DNA from: Actinomycetes bacterium
GTDB lineage: Bacteria > Actinomycetota > Acidimicrobiia > Spongiisociales > UBA5794
Reading direction: 5' to 3'
NCBI GenBank assembly: GCA_024638645.1
Contig: JAHEJX010000024.1
Span: 1 to 45,155 of the forward strand
Length of the DNA stretch: 45,155 nt
The notes under the pieces: generated by a model
Database searches by the model: none
The model's input: the letters and a program-made list of their open reading frames with translations, nothing else
Told to the model about the DNA's origin: nothing
Position numbers and translations under genes: made by a program
In this document: positions 25,696 through 32,951 of the stretch, in pieces
Layout: the number at the start of each line of letters is the position of its first letter
Position numbering within the stretch: the stretch's first letter is position 1

Positions 25696-26306
25696 TGACC
25701 CGCGGTTTGTACATTGCTCTCGAAGGTGTCGAAGGAGTAGGCAAGTCGACGGTTGCCGCCGCCTTGCAAGACCTGATTGAGGAAGCCGGTCACGACGTGC
25801 TGATCGTCCGTGAGCCGGGCGGAACTCCGAGCGGCGAGCGGATCCGACACGTGCTTCTCGACACCGACGACGAGGTTGCTCCGTGGACTGAAGCACTGTT
25901 GTTCTCGGCCGCAAGGGCGCAGCTGGCGCGAGATGTCGTAGAGCCGGCGCTCGAGGCCGGCACCTGGGTCGTCAGTGATCGCTCGGTCTATTCGTCGCTG
26001 GCATACCAGGGGGGCGGGCGCCGCCTCGGCGTCGCCGAGGTGAGAGCCGTCAATGAGCCCGGGCTTGGCAAGACATGGCCGGACTTAGTCGCGCTACTCC
26101 GCCTCGATGTCGGCGAGGGCTTGGCGCGCCAAGAGGACCCGGACCGGATCGGGGCGGCCGGCCGTGAATTCCTCGACCTGGTGGCTGCCACGTTTGAAGG
26201 TCTGGCGGCGGCGGACCCCGAGCGAGTCGTCGTGATCGACGCAGCTATGCCGGTCGCCGACGTTGCTGCCGCCATCTGGAAGATCGCGGCCGATCGTCAT
26301 GGGTGA
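25695..26306 (+). CDS. tmk: thymidylate kinase
   Basis: A 203-residue dTMP kinase making dTDP for DNA synthesis. P-loop EGVEGVGKST (residues 10-19), the DRX-type motif SDRSVYSSLAYQG, and REPGGTPSGE, where Arg-Glu-Pro-Gly-Gly contacts the dTMP. The LID region (EDPDRIGAAGREF) is short. The start is GTG, overlapping the MFS stop; holB begins inside its last 8 nt. tmk-holB is a common actinobacterial pair. Confidence 0.96.
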   Translation: MTRGLYIALEGVEGVGKSTVAAALQDLIEEAGHDVLIVREPGGTPSGERIRHVLLDTDDEVAPWTEALLFSAARAQLARDVVEPALEAGTWVVSDRSVYSSLAYQGGGRRLGVAEVRAVNEPGLGKTWPDLVALLRLDVGEGLARQEDPDRIGAAGREFLDLVAATFEGLAAADPERVVVIDAAMPVADVAAAIWKIAADRHG

Positions 26307-27366
26307 GACCTCCGTGTTCGCTGACGTGATCGGCCACAGCGGCGTAGTAGCGCTGCTGGAGGCAGAGCTGGCCCAGCCCGCCCACGCCTATCTATTCGTG
26401 GGTCCCGCCAGCACGGGCAAAGCCACAGTCGCCAGGCGCTTTGCAGCGGCACTGATCGCCGATGACGCTGCCGCCCGGCACAGGGTGCTCGCCGGCAACC
26501 ATCCTGACGTGAACATCATCGAGCCCGACGGTCGCGCCTCGATCACTGTCGACCAGGCGCGCCACGCGGCATCTCAAGCCAGCCTCTCGCCGCTCGAAGC
26601 CGACCGCAAGATATTCCTGTTCGAAGAGGCTGGGATCATGAACGACGAAGCAGCCAACGCGCTGCTCAAGACGCTCGAGGAGCCTTCCAGGTCGACGATC
26701 TTCATCCTCGTAGCCGAGTCAGAGGACGACCTACCGGATACGGTTGCAAGTCGGTCGCGGACCATTGTGCTCGGCAGGGTCGTTGATGAAGAAATCGAAG
26801 CCGGCCTACGGGCGTTGGGCGTGGACCCCGAACGTGCCGGCAGTGTCACGGGCATTGCAGGCGGCCGGCCGGGACTGGCGATCTCGCTGGCCACTCAGCC
26901 CGCAGTAGCCGAGTTTCGCCGAATGTGGCTTTCGATACCGCCGCGGCTCTCCGAACACCCCGGGGAGGCCTACATGCTTGCCGACGAGGTGCAGGCAGCC
27001 GCCGAGCCACTCCTGGCAACGCTGAAAGAGCGACAGCAGTCTGAAGCAAGGCAGTTCGAGAGCGAAGGGCGTGGCGGCAAGATGCTCAAGGACCGTCACG
27101 AAAGGGAATTGAAACGGGCCACTTCGGCCATCTACGAGACCGGCCTCGAGATCCTCGCCGGCTTCTATCGGGACTCCGCGGCGGCGCAGCTCGGCGCCAA
27201 CGTTCGCAATACGGACATCCCCGCAACGGAGCTGGCGAAGGTGTTGCCTTCGCACGCAATTGCCGCGGCCGGACGCGTCTTGGACACGGTCGAGTCCCTG
27301 CAGGCCCACCAGCGACCGCAGTTGGCCTTCGCCGCCCTCTTTAGCGAGCTCGGTGCGTCTACTTAG
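26299..27366 (+). CDS. holB: DNA polymerase III delta' subunit
   Basis: A 355-residue clamp-loader subunit. The AAA+ core shows HAYLFVGPASTGKATVA in place of Walker A (the Thr after GK is Ala, as expected for an ATP-inactive delta'). GNHPDVNIIEPDGR and LFEEAGIMNDEAANALLKTLEEP, the family's most conserved stretch, follow. The four zinc-finger cysteines present in many delta'/gamma proteins are missing. The ATG at 26299 overlaps tmk by 8 nt. The C-terminal third (KERQQSEARQFES...) is helical and charged. Confidence 0.93.
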   Translation: MGETSVFADVIGHSGVVALLEAELAQPAHAYLFVGPASTGKATVARRFAAALIADDAAARHRVLAGNHPDVNIIEPDGRASITVDQARHAASQASLSPLEADRKIFLFEEAGIMNDEAANALLKTLEEPSRSTIFILVAESEDDLPDTVASRSRTIVLGRVVDEEIEAGLRALGVDPERAGSVTGIAGGRPGLAISLATQPAVAEFRRMWLSIPPRLSEHPGEAYMLADEVQAAAEPLLATLKERQQSEARQFESEGRGGKMLKDRHERELKRATSAIYETGLEILAGFYRDSAAAQLGANVRNTDIPATELAKVLPSHAIAAAGRVLDTVESLQAHQRPQLAFAALFSELGAST

Positions 27367-28009
27367 GCGTGATCCCGGGCGCTTCGTCGACATTTCGTAC
27401 AGACTTGTACGGCCGATCGTCGCCGGCTTCAACAAGCTCTATTTCGACTACGAAGCGCGCTACGAGACTGATCTCCCGCGCCGCGGCGCCTTCATCCTGG
27501 CCCCAAATCATCATTCGCTCGTCGATCCGGTATTCACATCTCTGGTTGCTCACGAAAACGTCCGCTACCTGGCCGTCGATGAGCTTTTCGGCCGGAGCCG
27601 GTTCTTCGACTCGCTCACGGGGTTTTGGGGCGCCATCCCAATGCCGCGGGACGGAATTCCCGTCGGCGCACTCAAATCCGCAATTCGAACCATCAACGCG
27701 GATAGACCTGTCGGGGTCTACCCGGAAGCGCGCCGGACGGACTTCTGGGGCGAAACGCCCCCGAGTCGAGGCGCAGCGTGGCTGGCGCTTGTGACCGGTG
27801 CCCCCATCTATCCGGTTGCACTCGAGGGAACCGAGGGCGTGCTTTCATATCGGGCACCAAGGTTCCGACGGGCATCGATTCGAGCCACAGTGTGTGAGCC
27901 GCTCGATCCCCTCGATTACATGGATCGGGAGGATCCTTTGCAAGCGACCATCGATGCTTGGGAAGAGAGCATGATCCAGGTACTTGGTCCGCTACGAACT
28001 TCACGATGA
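27353..28009 (+). CDS. PlsC-like 1-acyl-glycerol-3-phosphate acyltransferase
   Basis: A 218-residue acyltransferase. The catalytic HX4D motif is NHHSLVDP, and the glycerophosphate motif usually written FPEGTRS is VYPEARRTD here, a noticeable change. GAPIYPVALEGTE is the conserved downstream block. It probably acylates lysophosphatidate or another glycerolipid at the membrane. The only good start in frame is the GTG at 27353, which overlaps the end of holB by 14 nt, so the gene is in the tmk-holB transcript. Substrate preference is unknown because of the altered second motif. Confidence 0.82.
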   Translation: MRLLRRDPGRFVDISYRLVRPIVAGFNKLYFDYEARYETDLPRRGAFILAPNHHSLVDPVFTSLVAHENVRYLAVDELFGRSRFFDSLTGFWGAIPMPRDGIPVGALKSAIRTINADRPVGVYPEARRTDFWGETPPSRGAAWLALVTGAPIYPVALEGTEGVLSYRAPRFRRASIRATVCEPLDPLDYMDREDPLQATIDAWEESMIQVLGPLRTSR

Positions 28010-28031
28010 GGCACTAGGAAAGGCTCTACAG

Positions 28032-28931
28032 ATGCGGATTGTCATAGGAGGCGCCAGCGGATTCCTCGGCACGGCGCTTGTTGCGCGGCTGGAGGCTCGC
28101 GGCGATGAGGTTGTGCGCCTCGTGAGAAGAGAAGCATCAGGGCCCCAGGAGTCGCAGTGGGACCCAGCGGCTGGAACGGTCGACTCTTCCGCTCTCGAAG
28201 GTGCCGATGCCATCGTGAATCTCGGGGGAGTCGGTATCGGCGACAAACGCTGGGATGACGACCACAAGAAGGCCGTGCTCGAGTCACGTCTCGCCGCGAC
28301 TGGCACGCTGGCTAAAGCTGTGGCCGACCTGGAGCGCAAACCCGGGGTCTTCGTTTCGGCTTCTGCCATCGGTTTTTACGGAAACCGTGGCGACGAAACG
28401 CTGACAGAAGAAAGCGTTGCAGGGCCGGAGGACGACTTTCTCGTCAAGGTTGTCACGGCATGGGAGGAGGCAGCGCTCGCTCTGGTGCAAGTGGGGGTGC
28501 CGCTGGCCTTTCTGCGGACTGGACTCGTCCTTGGAGACGGGGGAGTGCTCGGCCGAATGCTCCTCCCATTCAAGCTTGGCCTGGGCGGCAAGATGGGAGA
28601 CGGTCAACAGTGGTGGAGCTGGATCTCGCTCGAAGACCAGATTCGCGCCGTCATCCACATAATCGACAACAAACTCTCCGGCGCGTTCAACCTGACTGCT
28701 CCCAACCCGGCGCGCCAGGTCGACTTCGCCAAGAGCTTGGCGAGCGCGCTCGGCCGACCGGCTTTCCTGCCCACTCCTGCCTTCGCTCTGAAGGCGGTTT
28801 TGGGATCGGAACGCGCCCAAGCCCTCGTCTTCACTTCGGCCCGAGTCCTCCCCCAAGCGCTACGGGCCAGTGGTTTTGAGTTCGTACACCCAAAGCTGAG
28901 TGAAGCATGGCCGAGCGTTCTCGATGGTTGA
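28032..28931 (+). CDS. TIGR01777/YfcH-type NAD(P)-dependent epimerase-like protein
   Basis: A 299-residue Rossmann-fold protein. It opens MRIVIGGASGFLGTALVARL (GxxGxxG dinucleotide site) and has ADAIVNLGGVGIGDKRW and VFVSASAIGFYG, typical of the TIGR01777 (YfcH/SulA-like) extended-SDR family, then a C-terminal DUF1731-like end with ALVFTSARVLPQAL and FEFVHPKL. The reaction is not known for most members. The ATG at 28032 follows AAAGG at about 10 nt. It is probably the last gene of the topA-downstream set before the tRNA. Confidence 0.88.
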   Translation: MRIVIGGASGFLGTALVARLEARGDEVVRLVRREASGPQESQWDPAAGTVDSSALEGADAIVNLGGVGIGDKRWDDDHKKAVLESRLAATGTLAKAVADLERKPGVFVSASAIGFYGNRGDETLTEESVAGPEDDFLVKVVTAWEEAALALVQVGVPLAFLRTGLVLGDGGVLGRMLLPFKLGLGGKMGDGQQWWSWISLEDQIRAVIHIIDNKLSGAFNLTAPNPARQVDFAKSLASALGRPAFLPTPAFALKAVLGSERAQALVFTSARVLPQALRASGFEFVHPKLSEAWPSVLDG

Positions 28932-28954
28932 GCTGAGGCAACCGGGACGCCAGC

Positions 28955-28960
28955 TAATAT
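28955..28960 (+). promoter_or_regulatory. -10 box for tRNA-Thr
   Basis: TAATAT lies 12 nt before the tRNA, the expected distance for a start a few bases upstream. I see no good -35 at 16-18 nt. Confidence 0.4.
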
Positions 28961-28972
28961 TGCTCGGCCCTT

Positions 28973-29045
28973 GCCGGGGTAGCTCAGTCGGTAGAGCGAC
29001 GCACTCGTAATGCGTAGGTCACGGGTTCGATTCCCGTCTCCGGCT
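28973..29045 (+). tRNA. tRNA-Thr (anticodon CGT)
   Basis: A full cloverleaf of 73 nt: acceptor GCCGGGG / CTCCGGC (one G-T pair), D arm GCTC...GAGC, anticodon stem ACGCA / TGCGT with loop CTCGTAA (anticodon CGT at 29006-29008, reading ACG threonine codons), T arm ACGGG-TTCGATT-CCCGT, discriminator T. The CCA end is not encoded. Confidence 0.97.
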
Positions 29046-29052
29046 CTGTCAA

Positions 29053-29094
29053 TCCTCGGTACTCGGTACTTAGAACTTGGTACTCAGCACGAAT
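29053..29094. repeat. TACNNNN heptamer array D (about six units)
   Basis: Units TCCTCGG, TACTCGG, TACTTAG, AACTTGG, TACTCAG, CACGAAT, between the tRNA and the sigma-factor gene. TACTCGG also occurs in array B. The last unit overlaps the proposed sigma-R type -35 box. Confidence 0.75.
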
Positions 29095-29116
29095 CTTCAA
29101 CCGTTAGGCGGTGTTT
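29089..29116 (+). promoter_or_regulatory. candidate SigR-type autoregulatory promoter
   Basis: CGAAT (29090-29094) and GTTT (29113-29116) are exactly 18 nt apart, matching the GGAAT-N18-GTT pattern of SigR/SigH promoters except for one base. The predicted start falls at about 29122-29124, that is, on the ATG of the sigma gene, and no Shine-Dalgarno is present, so the transcript would be leaderless. Confidence 0.45.
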
Positions 29117-29123
29117 GCTCTAA

Positions 29124-29687
29124 ATGGCGGATCAAGCCAATTTCGAGGCAGACGCAATGCAGTTTGCTCCGCAGCTCTACTCGGCTGCGCTGAGGATGAC
29201 GCGCAACCCTGCCGACGCGGAGGACGTCGTCCAGGAAACGTTCCTCAAGGCCTACCGCGCCTACGACTCCTTCCAGGAGGGAACCAACCTGAAGGCATGG
29301 CTGTACCGAATCCTGACCAATACCTACATAAACCGTTATCGCAAGGCGCAGCGCAGACCCTCCGAGGTCGAGCTGGGCGAACTCCAGGATCTCTACCTCT
29401 TCAAGCGCCTTGGCGAGCAATCCGGAGCCTCTGAGAGCGCCGAGGCGGAAGTCCTCGAGCAGTTTGTCGACGCCGACGTCGTTCAGGCGCTCGAATCGCT
29501 GCCGGACAACTTCCGAATGCCGGTTCTCCTTGCCGATGTCGAAGGCTTTGCGTACAAGGAGATCGCAGCGATGCTCGACATCCCGATCGGGACGGTCATG
29601 TCGCGCCTGCACCGGGGAAGAAAAGCGCTCCAAAAGAAGTTGTGGCACTTGGCGGAAGAACGCGGCATCACAGGAAGAGCCACATGA
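29124..29687 (+). CDS. sigR: ECF sigma factor, SigR/SigH type
   Basis: A 187-residue group 4 sigma factor. Region 2 (about 15-85) contains [24 protein letters not shown] and [20 protein letters not shown]. Region 4 (about 130-180) contains [23 protein letters not shown] and [17 protein letters not shown]. These are close to the thiol-stress sigma factors SigR (Streptomyces) and SigH (mycobacteria). The next gene encodes the matching redox zinc anti-sigma factor, overlapping by ATGA, which strongly supports the assignment. Expected role: response to disulphide stress, in an organism that probably uses mycothiol. Confidence 0.9.
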   Translation: MADQANFEADAMQFAPQLYSAALRMTRNPADAEDVVQETFLKAYRAYDSFQEGTNLKAWLYRILTNTYINRYRKAQRRPSEVELGELQDLYLFKRLGEQSGASESAEAEVLEQFVDADVVQALESLPDNFRMPVLLADVEGFAYKEIAAMLDIPIGTVMSRLHRGRKALQKKLWHLAEERGITGRAT

Positions 29688-29932
29688 GCCACCCATGCGA
29701 CCGAGCCGTCGAGGAGATGTACTTCTACCTCGACGGAGAGATGAGCTTCTACCGCCGAGTCCGGATCAGGTGGCACCTACGCAAGTGCGACAGCTGCTGC
29801 GGGGCTTTCGATTTCGAGGACGGCGTCAAGAGGCTTGTTCGCGAAAAAAGTCACACAGAACCTTCACCGGAACTAATTCAGCGGCTCCGTACGTTGATAA
29901 GGGAAGAAGCGGGGGATGACGCCGAGCGTTAG
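29684..29932 (+). CDS. rsrA: zinc redox anti-sigma factor, RsrA-like
   Basis: An 82-residue anti-sigma factor. Cys5, His31, Cys35 and Cys38 reproduce the zinc site of RsrA (Cys11, His37, Cys41, Cys44) with identical spacing (26, 4, 3); Cys39 is an extra neighbour. Under oxidation the cysteines would form a disulphide, lose zinc and release the sigma factor. It starts at the ATG overlapping the sigma stop, 5 nt after an AGGAAGA ribosome site, so the two proteins are made together. Confidence 0.92.
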   Translation: MSHPCDRAVEEMYFYLDGEMSFYRRVRIRWHLRKCDSCCGAFDFEDGVKRLVREKSHTEPSPELIQRLRTLIREEAGDDAER

Positions 29933-29979
29933 AAACGCTGCGGGTCGGCTATCCCCCTTGAAGAAACGAGTCAACCGTA

Positions 29980-30174
29980 ATGGCTGAAAACGTCCTAAAA
30001 GGCAAGCGGATCATGGGTTCAAGCCGTGCTCCCAAGCAGGTTTCTGACCTGCGTCACTGTGCAAAAAAGGACTGCGAAACCACACTTTCTCGGTACAACA
30101 AGCGTGAGTTTTGTTACGCCCACGCACCTACAAAGTTCCCCCGTCTTCGCGGCAGGATTGTCGCAGAGGGGTAA
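29980..30174 (+). CDS. small zinc-knuckle protein (64 aa)
   Basis: A 64-residue basic protein. One C-x4-C-x12-C-x2-H motif (HCAKKDCETTLSRYN then FCYAHA) would bind a single zinc. The LSRYN-type core is seen in short actinobacterial proteins and in zinc knuckles attached to some DNA-binding or sigma-like proteins; I cannot name the family. It follows the anti-sigma gene by 47 nt on the same strand, so it may be a member of the thiol-stress operon. No clear ribosome site is seen. A hairpin follows it. Confidence 0.7.
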   Translation: MAENVLKGKRIMGSSRAPKQVSDLRHCAKKDCETTLSRYNKREFCYAHAPTKFPRLRGRIVAEG

Positions 30175-30181
30175 TACTCGC

Positions 30182-30201
30182 AGACCGCCTACGGGCGGTC
30201 T
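30182..30201 (+). terminator. hairpin after the zinc-knuckle gene
   Basis: AGACCGCC / GGCGGTCT arms (8 bp) closing a TACG loop of the stable UNCG class, 7 nt after the stop. No T-run. Probably ends the sigR-rsrA-zinc knuckle transcript. Confidence 0.55.
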
Positions 30202-30208
30202 CCTCGGG

Positions 30209-30243
30209 CATCTGGTACCTGGTCTCGGGTACCCGGTCGTCTA
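30209..30243. repeat. heptamer array G (five units)
   Basis: Units CATCTGG, TACCTGG, TCTCGGG, TACCCGG, TCGTCTA keep the 7-bp period; two have a full TAC. It follows the hairpin at 30182. The rest of the gap to 30356 holds no gene or promoter I can support. Confidence 0.6.
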
Positions 30244-30356
30244 CCGCGGCATTCTGTCCAGCAAGCCGCGACCGATAGCGGCACTTTGCCGCGCAAGCTG
30301 CAGCGAGCCTCGGCCCGCCTCGCCATAGGCCATTGTTCGTTCTAGGCTCCCCGCCG

Positions 30357-30686
30357 ATGAAAGTTGTGCTCCTTTCCGCCGTCCTCCTCCTATTGACGGC
30401 CCCTGCTGTGGCTGCCAAGTCGCAGAGTGTCGATGCTCCGTTGTTCCTCGCAACCGAAGCCGAGACGGAGGGCGAGGTCGACGAGGCGCCTCCAACAACG
30501 GCTGTGTCTGAGGGCGGGATCGCCCCCGCCGAGATGGCTCCTCCGCCGGACGCTGCCGAGGACGAGGATCAGTGGACCGCCAAGTTTCTCGCTCCGACCG
30601 TGGCCATTCTGGGAGCCATTGGTGTGGTGGCCGCATTCATCCTCTATGGACTGCGCCTCCGCGGCCGCTACCGGGTCGTCGAGTAG
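30357..30686 (+). CDS. small secreted/membrane protein of unknown function
   Basis: A 109-residue protein from the ATG at 30357. A signal peptide (MKVVLLSAVLLLLTAPAVAAKS) is followed by an acidic, Pro/Thr/Glu-rich extracytoplasmic stretch of about 50 residues without clear fold. One membrane helix (about 78-98, AILGAIGVVAAFILYGLRL) ends in a short basic tail. The layout resembles the gene at 2796 in miniature, but I see no sequence similarity. It is convergent with the CapA gene, with one base between the stops. Confidence 0.65.
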   Translation: MKVVLLSAVLLLLTAPAVAAKSQSVDAPLFLATEAETEGEVDEAPPTTAVSEGGIAPAEMAPPPDAAEDEDQWTAKFLAPTVAILGAIGVVAAFILYGLRLRGRYRVVE

Positions 30687-30687
30687 C

Positions 30688-31845
30688 TCAACACTTCCCG
30701 GTTCCGGGCGATGCAGCCGCACGCCCGTCCGGCCCAAATGTGTAGCCGAACGAGAGATCGGTCAGATCTTCCAAGATCCCGTCACGCGAGGAGATGGCAG
30801 GGACTGGCCTTCCCTCTTGAATCCGGATGGGGTGCACCTCGAGCGAGTCTCCCTGTGCGGCGACGGTAATGACGAAGATTGCCGAGTAGGAAGATGAGTT
30901 GCGTGCGGAAGGGAACGCAAAGTTCCCCGTGGAGTGCACGACCCACTTGCCGTTGATCTTCTCCACGCCCTGGAGAATGTGCGGATGGCTCCCGATAACT
31001 GCATCGGCACCTGCGTCAATCCACTTCTTGGCCAAGTCGTGCTGATGTTGGGAGGGGCACTCCTGGCGTTGCACTCCCCAATGGACCATGACGACGGTGA
31101 AGTCGGCATCAGCCGAAGCGGCAACGGCCGCGCTGGTCAGCTCGTCGAATTGGGGGCAGGCCCACGCTACCTCCTCGATGTAGGTCTCTCCGGGCTCAGG
31201 CGAGTCGCAAGGGACGCGGGAGAACGAAAGGATCGCAAGGTCCCATCCTGCCACTTCGATTCTGATGCCGCGGTACGCCTCATCGCGAGTAGCCCCGGTC
31301 CCGGTCGTCGCCAGTCCCGCTTCCTCGAGAATCTCGATGGTCCGGATGACGGCAACCGGTCCGTAGTCGAGGGCGTGATTGTTGGCGAGAGCGGCAATGT
31401 CGACTCCTGCATCGGCCAACAGGTCCCCGGTGACGGGCGGCGACTTGAAAGTGAACCTCTTCTGGATGGCGCTGCCGACGTCTGGTTCGGCGACCGTGGT
31501 TTCCAGATTGACGACCATCACGTCCGGAGCCGACAACGCCTCGGCAATATCGCTGAGGGGGTCGCGGGAGTGGAGCCCGTGCGTAAACGAGGTATCCCCC
31601 GCAAACCCGATCGTGATCGGCGGCAGAGTCGTGGTGGTTGTCGTGGTAGTGGTTGCCGTGGTCGTGGTTGCGGTGGTCTCCGGCGCGGCTGTGCTGCTCG
31701 CGGCAACGACGGATGTAGTCGGGTCCGCAGCTTGATCCGGAGCGAACGACGTTGTCGGCGCCGCCTGCGCGGCAACGCCCACATCTCCAGCACAACCCGC
31801 CAGCAGAAGCGCCAAGAGCGCCGTACCCAAGGTCACTTTGATCAC
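30688..31845 (-). CDS. CapA-family metallophosphatase-like lipoprotein
   Basis: A 385-residue protein of the CapA/PgsA family (calcineurin-like fold). The lipoprotein signal ends LALLLAGC, followed by a linker of about 55 residues that is nearly all Thr, Ala, Ser, Pro. Metal-site motifs run in order: GFAGDTSF, VVNLETTV, ALANNHALDYG, VVMVHWGVQ, GSHPHILQGVE, VHSTGNFAF. CapA proteins take part in poly-gamma-glutamate capsule export or attachment, but isolated homologues without capBC, as here, have no proven role. The start is GTG. It is divergent from the DUF2342 gene; the 77-bp gap contains array H. Confidence 0.88.
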   Translation of the reverse strand: MIKVTLGTALLALLLAGCAGDVGVAAQAAPTTSFAPDQAADPTTSVVAASSTAAPETTATTTTATTTTTTTTTLPPITIGFAGDTSFTHGLHSRDPLSDIAEALSAPDVMVVNLETTVAEPDVGSAIQKRFTFKSPPVTGDLLADAGVDIAALANNHALDYGPVAVIRTIEILEEAGLATTGTGATRDEAYRGIRIEVAGWDLAILSFSRVPCDSPEPGETYIEEVAWACPQFDELTSAAVAASADADFTVVMVHWGVQRQECPSQHQHDLAKKWIDAGADAVIGSHPHILQGVEKINGKWVVHSTGNFAFPSARNSSSYSAIFVITVAAQGDSLEVHPIRIQEGRPVPAISSRDGILEDLTDLSFGYTFGPDGRAAASPGTGKC

Positions 31846-31865
31846 AGCGTCACGCTAACTGCGGC

Positions 31866-31907
31866 CACCGGCTACGAGATACCGGCTACGGGATACCCGC
31901 AACAGCC
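31866..31907. repeat. TACNNNN heptamer array H (six units)
   Basis: Units CACCGGC, TACGAGA, TACCGGC, TACGGGA, TACCCGC, AACAGCC. TACCGGC is identical to units of array B. It lies between the divergent CapA and DUF2342 genes and therefore overlaps the region where both promoters must be. Confidence 0.8.
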
Positions 31908-31922
31908 CACTAACTTCCCCCT

Positions 31923-32951
31923 ATGGCAATCGACTGGGAACAAGCGGTGAGAGTGGCCTCCCGCATGACGGGCAGCTACCCCCTCGAGGGGACATATCAC
32001 GAAGCACGCTTCGCGCTGCAGGCACCGCAGATGGTGATGCGGGCGACGGCGCTCGTGGAAGAAGAGACGGGTCTGCACGCTCCGGGGGTGGCAGAGGTAG
32101 CCGTCGTCTCCCGCAAGGAGTGGGTCGAGAACAACATCGGGTCATTCGCCGTCCTGGTCCGGCCGGCAGAAGAGAGACTGGCCGCACACAGCGGTATCGG
32201 CGCCAAGATTGCATCTCGCATCACTGCCGCAGAGCTCGGCGCCGTTCTCGGTCTGCTGTCACGACGGGTCCTCGGCCAGTACGAGCTAGTGCTCCCCAAA
32301 GCCGACGGTTCGGACGGAGACACCGTCATGTTTGTCGGCTCGAACATCCTTGCCATGGAGCGTCAGCACGAGTTCCGGCCCAACGAATTCCGTTTCTGGG
32401 TGGCTCTCCACGAGGCTACGCATCGTTTGCAGTTCCTTGGTGTGCCGTGGATGAAGGAATACTTCCTCAGTCTTGTTGATGAGCTGGTGAGGGCCTCCAC
32501 TCCGCAGAAAGGAACGCTCTCGCGCATCGCCAATGACTTGGCTGCAGCGGCCCGTGCCGGGGAGCCTCTTGTCGATGAAGCCGGGCTCTTCGGAGTCTTT
32601 GCCACGCCATCGCAGCGGCAAGCGATCGACCGGGTGCAGGCGCTCATGTCGCTTCTCGAGGGGCATGGGCATGTCGTCATGGATCGAATCGGCGCTCGCG
32701 AGCTCGTAACCCAAGATCGGATGTCGCAGGTGCTCAAAGCCCGCCGCCAGGATCCGCGCACGGCCATGTTCATGCGATTGGTAGGCCTCGAAATGAAGAT
32801 GCGCCAGTACGACGACGGCGCCAAGTTCATTGCCGGCGTCGAGCGACACGCCGGATGGTCGGCTCTTGACCAGGCATGGCTGAGTTCCGGCCATCTCCCG
32901 ACTCTCGATGAGATCAAGAACCCGGTTCTGTGGTTGGAGCGCATGGGATGA
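31923..32951 (+). CDS. DUF2342-family zinc-dependent metalloprotease-like protein
   Basis: A 342-residue protein with an HEATH motif (HExxH zinc site) in VALHEATHRLQF near residue 161 and a downstream LLEGHGHVVMD that supplies more ligands. This is the actinobacterial DUF2342 family, sometimes labelled coenzyme F420-associated, found next to tilS (for example Rv3626c). Proteolysis has not been shown for it as far as I know. Its ATG lacks a Shine-Dalgarno. It overlaps tilS by ATGA, so it heads a DUF2342-tilS-hpt operon. Confidence 0.9.
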   Translation: MAIDWEQAVRVASRMTGSYPLEGTYHEARFALQAPQMVMRATALVEEETGLHAPGVAEVAVVSRKEWVENNIGSFAVLVRPAEERLAAHSGIGAKIASRITAAELGAVLGLLSRRVLGQYELVLPKADGSDGDTVMFVGSNILAMERQHEFRPNEFRFWVALHEATHRLQFLGVPWMKEYFLSLVDELVRASTPQKGTLSRIANDLAAAARAGEPLVDEAGLFGVFATPSQRQAIDRVQALMSLLEGHGHVVMDRIGARELVTQDRMSQVLKARRQDPRTAMFMRLVGLEMKMRQYDDGAKFIAGVERHAGWSALDQAWLSSGHLPTLDEIKNPVLWLERMG

